Positions 1 to 5,344 of a stretch of 5,344 nucleotides of DNA are shown piece by piece. The stretch lies in contig CALBGF010000073.1 in the NCBI GenBank assembly GCA_937893635.1, positions 1 through 5,344 on the forward strand, given 5' to 3'. The translations under genes were made by a program, and so were the position numbers. The first letter of the stretch is position 1. The number at the start of each line of letters is the position of its first letter. The DNA is from an uncultured Mollicutes bacterium (GTDB lineage: Bacteria; Bacillota_I; Bacilli_A; RFN20; CAG-826). The notes below the pieces were generated by a model. That model had not been told where the DNA came from and ran no database searches. It saw only the letters and a program-made list of their open reading frames with translations.

Positions 1-89
1 AATATATGTGATTCATCGATTGTCACACAATATTTATCAAGTAATCTTCTTTGAAATTCTTCTTTAAATTCTTCTACATTATTAAACAT
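1..89 (-). CDS. glgP: Glycogen (alpha-glucan) phosphorylase, N-terminal fragment
   Basis: This is the 5' end of a leftward gene cut by the window edge; 29 complete codons are visible with no stop. The peptide starts MFNNVEEFKEEFQRRL and continues with LDKYCVTIDESH. The pattern MF-x-N-x-EEFK-x-x-F followed by a (D/E)KY segment is what I associate with the N-terminus of Bacillota glycogen/starch phosphorylases (GT35), enzymes that release glucose-1-phosphate from alpha-1,4-glucan using a pyridoxal-phosphate cofactor. None of the catalytic or PLP-binding regions lie in the window. The start is supported by an AAAGG Shine-Dalgarno inside the end of glgB (about 98-102) and by the single base separating it from the glgB stop (TAG-T-ATG), so the two genes are probably co-transcribed and translationally coupled. 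The glgB neighbour strengthens the call, which still rests on a short N-terminus and context. Confidence 0.68.
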   Translation of the reverse strand, partial: MFNNVEEFKEEFQRRLLDKYCVTIDESHI

Positions 90-90
90 A

Positions 91-1938
91 CTAACTAACC
101 TTTCTTCTACGGGTAACACATTTAAATATCATTGCCGCAAAACTACCTAATTTTATTGTAATGTGATATGGTCGACCTTCTGGACCACCCACACTAGTTT
201 TTAATTTTAAACCATTGTATTGGTTTTTGCCACCATAAACATCTTTGTCACTATTAAATATTTCCGTGTATGTTCCTGGAACATAGGTTGGAACATCATA
301 TACTTCATAATAATTTGGTGTCATATTGAAAACAAATAATAACGTATCATTATTATAAGTTCTTATAAAAGCAAAGACACTTTGGTCACAATTATCCACT
401 AAAGTCCAAGCATAACGGCTTGGATTATATTCATCCATATACATTGCTTTTTCGTGAGCGTAAATAAGATTTAGGTCACGAATCATTCTGCTAATAGAAT
501 CATGTGCTGGATATCTTTTTAAATTCCATGGTAAGGATTTATTTTCGTTCCATTCATCGAAAGATGCAAGTTCATTACCCATGAAATTGAGTTTTTTACC
601 TGGATGAGCCCACATGTAAGTATATAAATTTCTTAATTGAGCAAACTTAGCATAATAATCACCATTGATTTTATTAATGATTGTACCTTTTCCATGTACT
701 ACTTCATCATGAGATAAAGGTAATAAGAAATTTTCCGAGAAAAAGTAAGCCATGGAGAATGTAATTAAGTTATGATGATATTTACGATAAATTGGGTCAA
801 GAGAATAATATTTTAATGTATCATTCATCCAACCTAAATCCCATTTATAATCAAAGCCTAATCCGCCACTTTCTAGTGGAGCGGTAACTCCTTTATACGC
901 TGATGAGTCTTCTGCAATTAAGATAATATCATTATGAGCATAATGAAGTTTGCCTGTTAATCTTTTGATGAATTCAATTGCGCCATCATTAATACCTTTG
1001 TTCGAATTTCCATGCCAATAAATGACATTACTGATAGCGTCAAATCTTATACCATCAAAATGAAAAACAGTTAAGAAATAATTAACAGCACTCATTAAAA
1101 ATGAACGTACTGGATCTTTACCTAAATCAAATAAGGCACTACCCCATTGTGAGAAAGCATTTTCTTCCGAATTATATTCATACATTCGACTTCCATCAAA
1201 TTCAATTAAACCAAATTCATCAACCGCAAAATGTACTAAAACAAAGTCTAATATGACAGCAATACCCGCACAGTGCATGCGGTCAATAAATGACATCAGT
1301 TGCTTTGGATTACCATATCTTGAATCTACTGAATAAAAGCCGGTGGCTTGATAACCCCACGAACCATCAAATGGATATTGTGTAACTGGCATTATTTCAA
1401 CAGCATTAAATCCATGATCTAAACAATATTCAATGAGATAATCTGCAACTTCTTCATAAGATAAAAAGCGATTATCTTTTTTACCTAACCACGAGCCTAA
1501 GTGAAGTTCATAAATTGATAATGGTCTAGTAAAATATCTATTTCTTTGTTTCATGTGCTTTTGATCATGCCAAATAAAATCGCTATAATCAAAAATTCTT
1601 GATGCACTTAAAGGTCTTAATTCACTAAAAAATGCATATGGGTCACTTTTATCTACATAAATATTTTTTGCATTCAGGAAATGAAACTTATAATTCATGT
1701 AGTCTTTTAATCCTGGTACAAATGTTTCAAATACGCCATTTGGATCAATGCGTTCCATTTTATTGTTTGTAACATCCCAGTTATTAAAATCGCCAATAAC
1801 TGAAACATCTCTAGCTAATGGAGCGTATAAACGAAATACTACTCCTTCTACACCATCTTTAACTACTCTATGGGCACCAAAATACTCATAAGCAGATATT
1901 GATTGTCCGTATAGAAATTCATTTAAGTCAAAGTTCAT
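91..1938 (-). CDS. glgB: 1,4-alpha-glucan branching enzyme (GH13)
   Basis: This cytosolic enzyme cuts alpha-1,4-glucan and rejoins the piece as an alpha-1,6 branch during glycogen synthesis. An N-terminal CBM48/isoamylase-N-like beta domain (about residues 20-105, with FRLYAP and GDFNNWD) is followed by the GH13 barrel and a C-terminal beta domain (about 505-607). Recognised motifs are YELHLGSW (143-150), SWGYQATGFY (193-202), LDFVLVHF (region I, 230-237), FDGIRFDAISNVIYW (region II), LIAEDSS (region III) and LPLSHDEVVHGK (region IV, 406-417). The expected catalytic triad is intact: nucleophile D300, acid/base E343 and D411. DAIS..IYW and GGLGFDYKWD.GWMNDTL fit the branching enzymes of clostridia and related Bacillota, as does the 615-residue length. 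Region I reads DFVLVHF where most members have proline at the leucine. The ATG at 1938 follows AGGGGTG with normal spacing. The gene is first in a leftward operon with the glgP-like gene. Confidence 0.95.
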   Translation of the reverse strand: MNFDLNEFLYGQSISAYEYFGAHRVVKDGVEGVVFRLYAPLARDVSVIGDFNNWDVTNNKMERIDPNGVFETFVPGLKDYMNYKFHFLNAKNIYVDKSDPYAFFSELRPLSASRIFDYSDFIWHDQKHMKQRNRYFTRPLSIYELHLGSWLGKKDNRFLSYEEVADYLIEYCLDHGFNAVEIMPVTQYPFDGSWGYQATGFYSVDSRYGNPKQLMSFIDRMHCAGIAVILDFVLVHFAVDEFGLIEFDGSRMYEYNSEENAFSQWGSALFDLGKDPVRSFLMSAVNYFLTVFHFDGIRFDAISNVIYWHGNSNKGINDGAIEFIKRLTGKLHYAHNDIILIAEDSSAYKGVTAPLESGGLGFDYKWDLGWMNDTLKYYSLDPIYRKYHHNLITFSMAYFFSENFLLPLSHDEVVHGKGTIINKINGDYYAKFAQLRNLYTYMWAHPGKKLNFMGNELASFDEWNENKSLPWNLKRYPAHDSISRMIRDLNLIYAHEKAMYMDEYNPSRYAWTLVDNCDQSVFAFIRTYNNDTLLFVFNMTPNYYEVYDVPTYVPGTYTEIFNSDKDVYGGKNQYNGLKLKTSVGGPEGRPYHITIKLGSFAAMIFKCVTRRRKVS

Positions 1939-1962
1939 AATTTCACCCCTTGAACTATATAT

Positions 1963-1991
1963 ATTATAAGTAATTTTTTAAGTATTATCTA
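1963..1991 (-). promoter_or_regulatory. glgB promoter (-35/-10)
   Basis: On the minus strand there is a perfect TATAAT (1963-1968), a 17-base spacer and a weak -35 TAGATA (1986-1991, 4 of 6 matches to TTGACA). Transcription would start near 1956 and give a leader of under 20 bases that contains the glgB ribosome binding site. The inverted repeats at 1993-2013 abut the -35 on its upstream side, a common position for a regulator site. No start site has been mapped; this is a consensus match. Confidence 0.6.
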
Positions 1992-1992
1992 G

Positions 1993-2013
1993 AACTATTA
2001 ACTAAATAGTTAA
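1993..2013. repeat. Overlapping inverted repeats, possible operator
   Basis: Two perfect 7-bp dyads overlap here. AACTATT (1993-1999) pairs with AATAGTT (2005-2011) across 5 bases, and TTAACTA (1998-2004) pairs with TAGTTAA (2007-2013) across 2 bases. They lie between the glgB -35 and the cre-like site. There is no U-tract and the stems have almost no G/C, so a protein-binding site is more likely than a terminator. The cognate regulator is unknown. In such AT-rich DNA some dyad symmetry arises by chance, which limits confidence. Confidence 0.4.
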
Positions 2014-2016
2014 CAA

Positions 2017-2031
2017 TGTAAGCGATTAACA
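2017..2031. promoter_or_regulatory. cre-like site (putative CcpA operator)
   Basis: TGTAAGCGATTAACA resembles the catabolite-responsive element consensus TGWNANCGNTNWCA. The first 12 positions of the 14-mer fit; the right end ...AACA reads like the consensus ...WCA with one extra base, leaving two mismatches when aligned without a gap. CcpA is the carbon catabolite regulator of Bacillota, and in Bacillus subtilis it activates ackA from a cre lying upstream of the promoter. Here the site is about 80 bases upstream of the ackA start codon and upstream of both divergent promoters, so it could act on glgB as well. Binding is inferred. Confidence 0.45.
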
Positions 2032-2048
2032 ATTTTATTTTTTTAATC

Positions 2049-2077
2049 TTTACTATTATTTTAGAAAGTATTATTCT
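2049..2077 (+). promoter_or_regulatory. Tentative ackA promoter
   Basis: The best-spaced candidate is TTTACT (2049-2054), a 17-base spacer and TATTCT (2072-2077), each matching consensus at 4 of 6 positions. A T-rich tract (2033-2044) upstream could act as an UP element. This would put the start near 2084 and the centre of the cre-like site about 60 bases upstream, a geometry compatible with CcpA activation. Other AT-rich hexamers nearby (TATTAT at 2054 and 2069) are alternatives, so the exact position is uncertain. Confidence 0.3.
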
Positions 2078-2090
2078 ATTTAATGTGTTT

Positions 2091-2096
2091 AGGAGG
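2091..2096 (+). promoter_or_regulatory. ackA ribosome binding site, decides the start
   Basis: A perfect AGGAGG lies 7 bases before the ATG at 2104. The in-frame ATG at 2083 lies upstream of this site and would make the Shine-Dalgarno itself coding (adding MCLGGKF), with no ribosome binding site of its own. The start is therefore 2104. Confidence 0.9.
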
Positions 2097-2103
2097 AAAA
2101 TTT

Positions 2104-3297
2104 ATGGCAAAAATAATGGCAGTAAATGCAGGTAGTTCATCTTTAAAATTCAAATTATTTGAAATGCCTGAAGAAAAAGTAATTTGTTCTGGTTTAGTAG
2201 GAAGAATTGGTAAAGAAGATGCCGAATTTAAATTTGTATTAGGTGATCAAAAAGAAGAAAAAGTTTTACCAGTTTTAACTTATACATACGCTGTCGAATT
2301 AGTATTAAAAACTTTATTAGAAAAAGGTGTTGTAAAACACTTAGAAGAAATTCAAGGTGTTGGTCACCGTATTGTTCAAGGCGGTAAATATTTTAATGAT
2401 TCTGTTAAATTTGATGATTATGTAGAAAAGAAAGTGGAAGATTTAATTTCTCTTGCTCCTCTTCATAATGGTGCACACTTAATTGGTTTACGTGCAATAA
2501 AAGATGCTTTACCTCATGTCGGTAATGTTGCGGTATTTGATACTGCTTTCCATCAAACTATGGCTCCACAAGATTATATGTTCCCTGTTCCTTATGAATG
2601 GTACGAACAATATGACATTCGTAGATATGGCGCTCATGGTACTTCACATAAATACTTAGCTCATGAAGGCTTAAAGTATGTTGATAAAAAAGAAAATGTT
2701 CGTATCATCACTTGCCACTTAGGCTCTGGTGCTTCTATTACCGCTACTAAAGATGGAAAATGTGTTGCCACTTCTATGGGTCTTACACCATTAGGTGGAA
2801 TTATGATGGGCACTAGATGTGGAGATATCGATCCAAGTGTTGTTACTTATGTTTGTGAGAAAACTGGTATGACACCAACTGAAATGTTCCAAACTTTAAA
2901 TAAAAAATCTGGTTTAAAAGGATTTTCTGGTGTTGATGATGATTCAAGAAATGTTTTAAAAGCAATGCGTGAAGGTAATAAACGCGCTGAACTAGCTATT
3001 GACTTATGGGTTAGACGTGTCGCTGATTACATTGGTCAATATTATGTAAGATTAGGCGGATGCGATTTGCTTGTCTTCTCTGCTGGTGTTGGTGAAAATG
3101 ATGGATACTTACGTCAACGTGTTGTAGATGAAATATCAGAAGCATTAGGTGTTAAATTATTAGAAAGTCAAAAAACCATTCGTGGCGAAGTAGCGGTTTT
3201 ATCTACTGAAGATAGTAAAATCAAAGTTATGTTAATTCCAACTGATGAAGAATTAATGATTGCTCGTGATACTTGCCGTATCTTAAATATTAAATAA
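2104..3297 (+). CDS. ackA: Acetate kinase
   Basis: This cytosolic enzyme interconverts acetyl phosphate + ADP and acetate + ATP, normally the ATP-yielding last step of the Pta-AckA fermentation route. The 397-residue protein is full length for the family and has its ASKHA-fold motifs. These are VNAGSSSLK (7-15, N8), GHRIVQGG (R89), LAPLHN (H121), VFDTAFHQTM (D146), AHGTSH (H178), TCHLGSGASI, MGTRCGDIDP (R238), VFSAGVGEND and PTDEELMIARDT (E383). These match the catalytic and phosphate-binding residues known from Methanosarcina AckA. The usual LAPLHNP is LAPLHNG here, a small departure next to an active-site histidine. No pta gene lies beside it. The gene is divergent from glgB, with a cre-like site between them, and ends in its own terminator. 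GGT, CGT and GTT codons are frequent, as expected for a well-expressed gene. Confidence 0.97.
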   Translation: MAKIMAVNAGSSSLKFKLFEMPEEKVICSGLVGRIGKEDAEFKFVLGDQKEEKVLPVLTYTYAVELVLKTLLEKGVVKHLEEIQGVGHRIVQGGKYFNDSVKFDDYVEKKVEDLISLAPLHNGAHLIGLRAIKDALPHVGNVAVFDTAFHQTMAPQDYMFPVPYEWYEQYDIRRYGAHGTSHKYLAHEGLKYVDKKENVRIITCHLGSGASITATKDGKCVATSMGLTPLGGIMMGTRCGDIDPSVVTYVCEKTGMTPTEMFQTLNKKSGLKGFSGVDDDSRNVLKAMREGNKRAELAIDLWVRRVADYIGQYYVRLGGCDLLVFSAGVGENDGYLRQRVVDEISEALGVKLLESQKTIRGEVAVLSTEDSKIKVMLIPTDEELMIARDTCRILNIK

Positions 3298-3317
3298 TTT
3301 AATAAACAAAATTTATC

Positions 3318-3345
3318 AAAAAAGGTGCGAATACACCTTTTTTTT
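3318..3345 (+). terminator. Rho-independent terminator of ackA
   Basis: An A-rich arm ending in GGTG (3318-3327) pairs with CACC plus a run of 8 T (3334-3345) around the 6-base loop CGAATA. The GC core is only 4 bp, but A-T pairs extend the stem. It lies 20 bases after the ackA stop. Confidence 0.85.
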
Positions 3346-3353
3346 GTTATAAT
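3345..3353 (+). promoter_or_regulatory. Extended -10 promoter for nrnA
   Basis: TGTTATAAT is a perfect extended -10 (TGn plus TATAAT at 3348-3353). No good -35 exists at 16-18 bases upstream; that stretch is the ackA terminator loop and stem, which is acceptable for extended -10 promoters. Transcription would begin near 3360, leaving a leader of about 12 bases that is little more than the GAGGTG ribosome binding site (3361-3366). Confidence 0.6.
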
Positions 3354-3371
3354 GCTTTTCGAGGTGAAATT

Positions 3372-4364
3372 ATGTTAGATCAAGTAATTTTAGATTTAAT
3401 AAATAAAAACAAATTAGAATACGATAAAGTATTAGAAAAAATTGAAAATAATGACAAAATTGTATTATTTCGTCACCAATCTCCGGATTTTGACGCTCTT
3501 GGAACACAATTGGGATTATATTATTGGTTAAAAGATAATTATCCTAATAAAGAAGTTCATGTTGTGGGAGAAAATCATGTTACATTAACTCCACGCTTAT
3601 ATGAAGAAATGGAAATTATTGATGATAGTTGGTTTGATAATAATGAATTTTTAGCCATTGTGATGGATACAGGTGATACTAAAAGAATTAGTGATAAACG
3701 CTATACAAAAGCAAAATTTATTATCAAAATGGATCATCACCCTAATGTTGAACCATACGGAAATATTAATATTGTTAATGATGAATTAGCGTCTTGTGCC
3801 GAATTAATGGCAAATATGTTATTTTATTTTGATAAAACTATGAGTAAAGAAGCCGCTCATTACTTATATTCTGGTATTGTTGGAGATTCTGGTAGATTCT
3901 TATATAATTCTACTTCTCCTCATACATTTGAAATATCAAAGTTATTACTTGAAACAGGTTTTAATTTATCAAAAGATGTCTATCAAAAAATGTATACCAA
4001 AAACATTGATGATTTAAAAGTTACCGCTTATGTTTTAGGTAATTTCAAAGTAACTAAAGGCGGAGTAGCCTATTATATTTTACCAATTGAAGTGCAAAAT
4101 GAATTAAAAATCACTGTTGAACGCGGAAAAGAAAACATCAATCTTTTCTCAAATATTGATGGCATTAATGCTTGGTTCTGCGTTACTCAAGATGTTAATA
4201 AAGGTGATTGGCGCGTTTCAATTAGATCAAAAGAAAAACCAATTAATGGTGTTGCCGCAATGTTTAAAGGCGGAGGCCACGAACAAGCATCTGGTGCTAG
4301 ATTAAAAGATTTATCCGAATTAGATTCTTTAATTGAAGAATTAGATAAATTATTTATTAAGTAA
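3372..4364 (+). CDS. nrnA: DHH/DHHA1 phosphoesterase, NrnA-type nanoRNase/pAp phosphatase
   Basis: The protein probably degrades very short RNAs (2-5 nt) and removes the 3' phosphate of pAp, as characterised for NrnA of B. subtilis and Mycoplasma; some relatives also cleave pApA or c-di-AMP. It is cytosolic. The N-terminal DHH domain shows motif I FRHQSPDFDALGTQ (H35, D39, D41), motif II VMDTGDT (D99), motif III MDHHPN (D121, H122, H123) and motif IV GIVGDSGRF (D172), a complete Mn-binding set. The C-terminal DHHA1 domain ends with the substrate-binding GGGHEQASGA (300-309). The 330-residue length is typical, and there is no extra domain that would suggest RecJ or a membrane GdpP. The ATG has GAGGTG 5 bases upstream. 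The gene is separated from ackA by a terminator but has its own -10, so it is probably its own unit. The exact substrate within the family is inferred. Confidence 0.88.
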   Translation: MLDQVILDLINKNKLEYDKVLEKIENNDKIVLFRHQSPDFDALGTQLGLYYWLKDNYPNKEVHVVGENHVTLTPRLYEEMEIIDDSWFDNNEFLAIVMDTGDTKRISDKRYTKAKFIIKMDHHPNVEPYGNINIVNDELASCAELMANMLFYFDKTMSKEAAHYLYSGIVGDSGRFLYNSTSPHTFEISKLLLETGFNLSKDVYQKMYTKNIDDLKVTAYVLGNFKVTKGGVAYYILPIEVQNELKITVERGKENINLFSNIDGINAWFCVTQDVNKGDWRVSIRSKEKPINGVAAMFKGGGHEQASGARLKDLSELDSLIEELDKLFIK

Positions 4365-4371
4365 TGTCATT

Positions 4372-4400
4372 AAAAAAAGTAGCAAATCGCTACTTTTTTT
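4372..4400. terminator. Bidirectional terminator between nrnA and licD
   Basis: A 12-bp perfect stem pairs 4372-4383 (seven A then GTAGC) with 4389-4400 (GCTAC then seven T) around the 5-base loop AAATC. The A-run on one side and T-run on the other give a U-tract on either strand, so the hairpin can stop nrnA transcripts (rightward, 8 U) and licD transcripts (leftward, 7 U). Half of the stem lies inside the licD reading frame and encodes its final lysines and stop codon. Confidence 0.87.
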
Positions 4401-5244
4401 TGCTTTTTATGTAATCTTTATAAGACATATTCATATCATATCCCGAACTATAATGATGCCCAATTTGTTTATTTTTTGGTGGTAATTTCATATAGTCACC
4501 ATAAGATAAAGTCAAAAACTTATCATATTCTTTAGGTACTTTACAAATTAAATCTTCAAATGGCCAATCAATAACTTCATCTAGTAATTCTTTTGGGTAT
4601 ATATTCTTTTTATTGCGGTAATCACCACATTGAATATTAGCCACTAATTTTGCTTTCTTTAAAGGTATGCTTTTTAAAATCTTTTCATATGCTTTTTTTG
4701 ACCAGTTATTAATTCTAAATAAGAAAAATGGTAAAACAATAATATCAATTAAAATATCAGTTAAGAAAAATTTAAGTCTTGGTTTACGGAATAAAACAAC
4801 CGGCCAACCTAAAAACCAAATTAGTGCTTGTAAATATATTTTTATATGTAACCAATATTTATTAGCATTATGTTTAGATATTCCATCAAGAGGAAAAATA
4901 TCTAAATATACACCATGATTCATGTCGACATGTTTATAAACTCTTTCAATAAATGTTGTATTTGAATTGCGTAATTTAGAAAAAACATAAGGGAAGTTTT
5001 TATCTGTTTTATACGATTGAAAGAAAGTATCTCCAGTAAATTCTTTTGCCGCTAATTCACAAAACTTATCGTAATCTTCTCTTGGCATAGCCACATCAAT
5101 GTCATCGTCCCAAGGAATAAATCCTTTATGTCTAATTGCACCAAGAAGTGTTCCCGCCATTAAAAAATATTTCAAGTTATGTTTGTCGCAAAAATCAATG
5201 TATTGCTTTAACAAATCCCTCTCTTTTTGTTGTAATTCGTTCAT
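4390..5244 (-). CDS. licD: LicD family phosphotransferase (putative phosphocholine transferase)
   Basis: LicD proteins have a nucleotidyltransferase-like fold and move phosphocholine from CDP-choline (or a similar phosphoryl-alditol) onto cell-surface polymers such as teichoic acid, lipooligosaccharide or capsule. Family signatures are YFLMAGTLLGAIRHKGF (26-42), WDDDIDVAMPREDYDKF (45-61, metal-binding DDD-x-D at 46-50), GVYLDIFPLDG (111-121) and YGDYMKLPP (248-256). The 284-residue length and start at the KERDLLKQYIDFCDKHN helix are normal. The middle (about 132-177) carries two hydrophobic stretches, suggesting attachment to the inner face of the membrane. The ATG at 5244 follows GGAG 8 bases upstream. 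No choline kinase, CDP-choline synthase or choline importer (licA, licB, licC) is visible, so the donor and acceptor are unknown and related fukutin-like transfer of another phospho-sugar is possible. The last codons lie in a bidirectional terminator shared with nrnA. Confidence 0.88.
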   Translation of the reverse strand: MNELQQKERDLLKQYIDFCDKHNLKYFLMAGTLLGAIRHKGFIPWDDDIDVAMPREDYDKFCELAAKEFTGDTFFQSYKTDKNFPYVFSKLRNSNTTFIERVYKHVDMNHGVYLDIFPLDGISKHNANKYWLHIKIYLQALIWFLGWPVVLFRKPRLKFFLTDILIDIIVLPFFLFRINNWSKKAYEKILKSIPLKKAKLVANIQCGDYRNKKNIYPKELLDEVIDWPFEDLICKVPKEYDKFLTLSYGDYMKLPPKNKQIGHHYSSGYDMNMSYKDYIKSKKK

Positions 5245-5263
5245 ATTTTCAACTCCAAGTAAA

Positions 5264-5294
5264 ATTATAACATAATTTGTTAAGTATTTGTTAA
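5264..5294 (-). promoter_or_regulatory. licD promoter (extended -10)
   Basis: On the minus strand TGTTATAAT (5264-5272) is a perfect extended -10, the same 9-mer found before nrnA. A -35-like TTAACA (5289-5294, 5 of 6 matches to TTGACA) sits at a long 19-base spacing, which the TG extension may offset. The predicted start, near 5257, gives a very short leader beginning at the GGAG ribosome binding site. Confidence 0.6.
5275..5294. repeat. Direct 9-mer repeat in the licD promoter
   Basis: ATTTGTTAA occurs at 5275-5283 and again at 5286-5294, 11 bases apart, which is about one helical turn, so both copies face the same side of the DNA. The distal copy contains the -35-like hexamer and the proximal one lies in the spacer. 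This spacing is typical of tandem regulator half-sites, but the words are AT-rich and chance is possible. Confidence 0.35.
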
Positions 5295-5300
5295 TTATTT

Positions 5301-5344
5301 ATGAAAGAAATGATTTTTGTCTATTTTGGAACTTTAAATATTTA
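5301..5344 (+). CDS. Possible start of a rightward gene, cut by the window edge
   Basis: From the ATG at 5301 the frame stays open to the window end and reads MKEMIFVYFGTLNI, a polar start followed by a hydrophobic beta-strand and a small-residue turn, as seen at the start of many Rossmann-type enzymes and glycosyltransferases. A second ATG at 5310 is preceded by the weakly purine-rich GAAAGAA. There is no clear Shine-Dalgarno for 5301 and no convincing rightward promoter. Fourteen codons cannot identify a family, and an open frame this short is expected by chance. If real, the gene would be divergent from licD and could be another surface-polymer gene. Confidence 0.2.
   Translation, partial: MKEMIFVYFGTLNI

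Noticed and set aside
1993..2013. Terminator in the glgB/ackA intergenic region
   Set aside because: The dyads are short and nearly all A/T, lack a following U-tract, and lie between divergent gene starts where no transcript needs to end.
2083..2103. Upstream in-frame ATG adding MCLGGKF to acetate kinase
   Set aside because: The AGGAGG ribosome binding site lies after this ATG and is correctly spaced for the ATG at 2104, and acetate kinases begin at the (M)xKxxxVNAGSSS segment.
1939..2103. Riboswitch or T-box leader for glgB or ackA
   Set aside because: The predicted leaders are about 20 bases for both genes, and no conserved aptamer core or antiterminator/terminator pair is visible.
4117..4305. 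62-codon rightward ORF inside nrnA
   Set aside because: It lies entirely within the DHHA1 domain of nrnA in another frame, has no recognisable motif and no ribosome binding site; it is a shadow frame.
4667..4918. 83-codon rightward ORF antisense to licD
   Set aside because: It is fully antisense to a well-conserved gene, its composition is low-complexity K/I/N/S-rich as expected from AT-rich DNA, and it resembles no family.
1..5344. Mobile element, CRISPR array, tRNA or defence system
   Set aside because: No transposase, integrase, spaced identical repeats, tRNA-like cloverleaf or defence domain was seen on either strand; the complete genes are all ordinary metabolic or surface-modification families.

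Overview
This is a 5.3-kb AT-rich stretch from a low-GC Gram-positive-type bacterium (Bacillota, possibly one of the gut Bacilli or Mycoplasmatota-like lineages). The call rests on strong A/T codon bias, AGGAGG-type ribosome binding sites, U-tract terminators, a clostridial/bacilli-type short branching enzyme and a Bacilli-like acetate kinase. Tryptophan is encoded by TGG, and all four complete genes end in TAA or TAG, so nothing in the window shows whether TGA is a stop or a sense codon. The species cannot be named from this sequence alone.

Layout from left to right. A glycogen module is transcribed leftward: glgB (branching enzyme, 91-1938) followed one base later by the first 29 codons of what looks like glgP (glycogen phosphorylase, 1-89, cut by the window edge). 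A 165-bp divergent control region (1939-2103) separates glgB from rightward ackA (acetate kinase, start corrected to 2104). It contains a good glgB promoter, two overlapping inverted repeats and a cre-like site (CcpA operator). ackA ends in a rho-independent terminator (3318-3345). An extended -10 promoter overlaps the end of its T-tract and appears to serve the next rightward gene, an nrnA-type DHH/DHHA1 phosphoesterase (3372-4364). A bidirectional terminator hairpin (4372-4400) separates nrnA from a convergent leftward licD-family gene (4390-5244). The last codons of licD lie inside that hairpin. licD has its own extended -10 promoter near the right end. The last 44 bases could hold the start of another rightward gene, but support is weak.

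Functionally, glgB/glgP handle storage polysaccharide and ackA makes ATP from acetyl phosphate in fermentation. A shared cre-like element would make sense as a carbon-catabolite switch between storage and overflow metabolism. nrnA is RNA/nucleotide housekeeping, and licD suggests decoration of a surface polymer, possibly with phosphocholine. I see no mobile element, CRISPR array, tRNA, rRNA or riboswitch. The genes belong to known families, and I found no convincing undescribed system. The most noteworthy signals are regulatory: the glgB/ackA control region and the compact terminator/promoter and terminator/coding overlaps.
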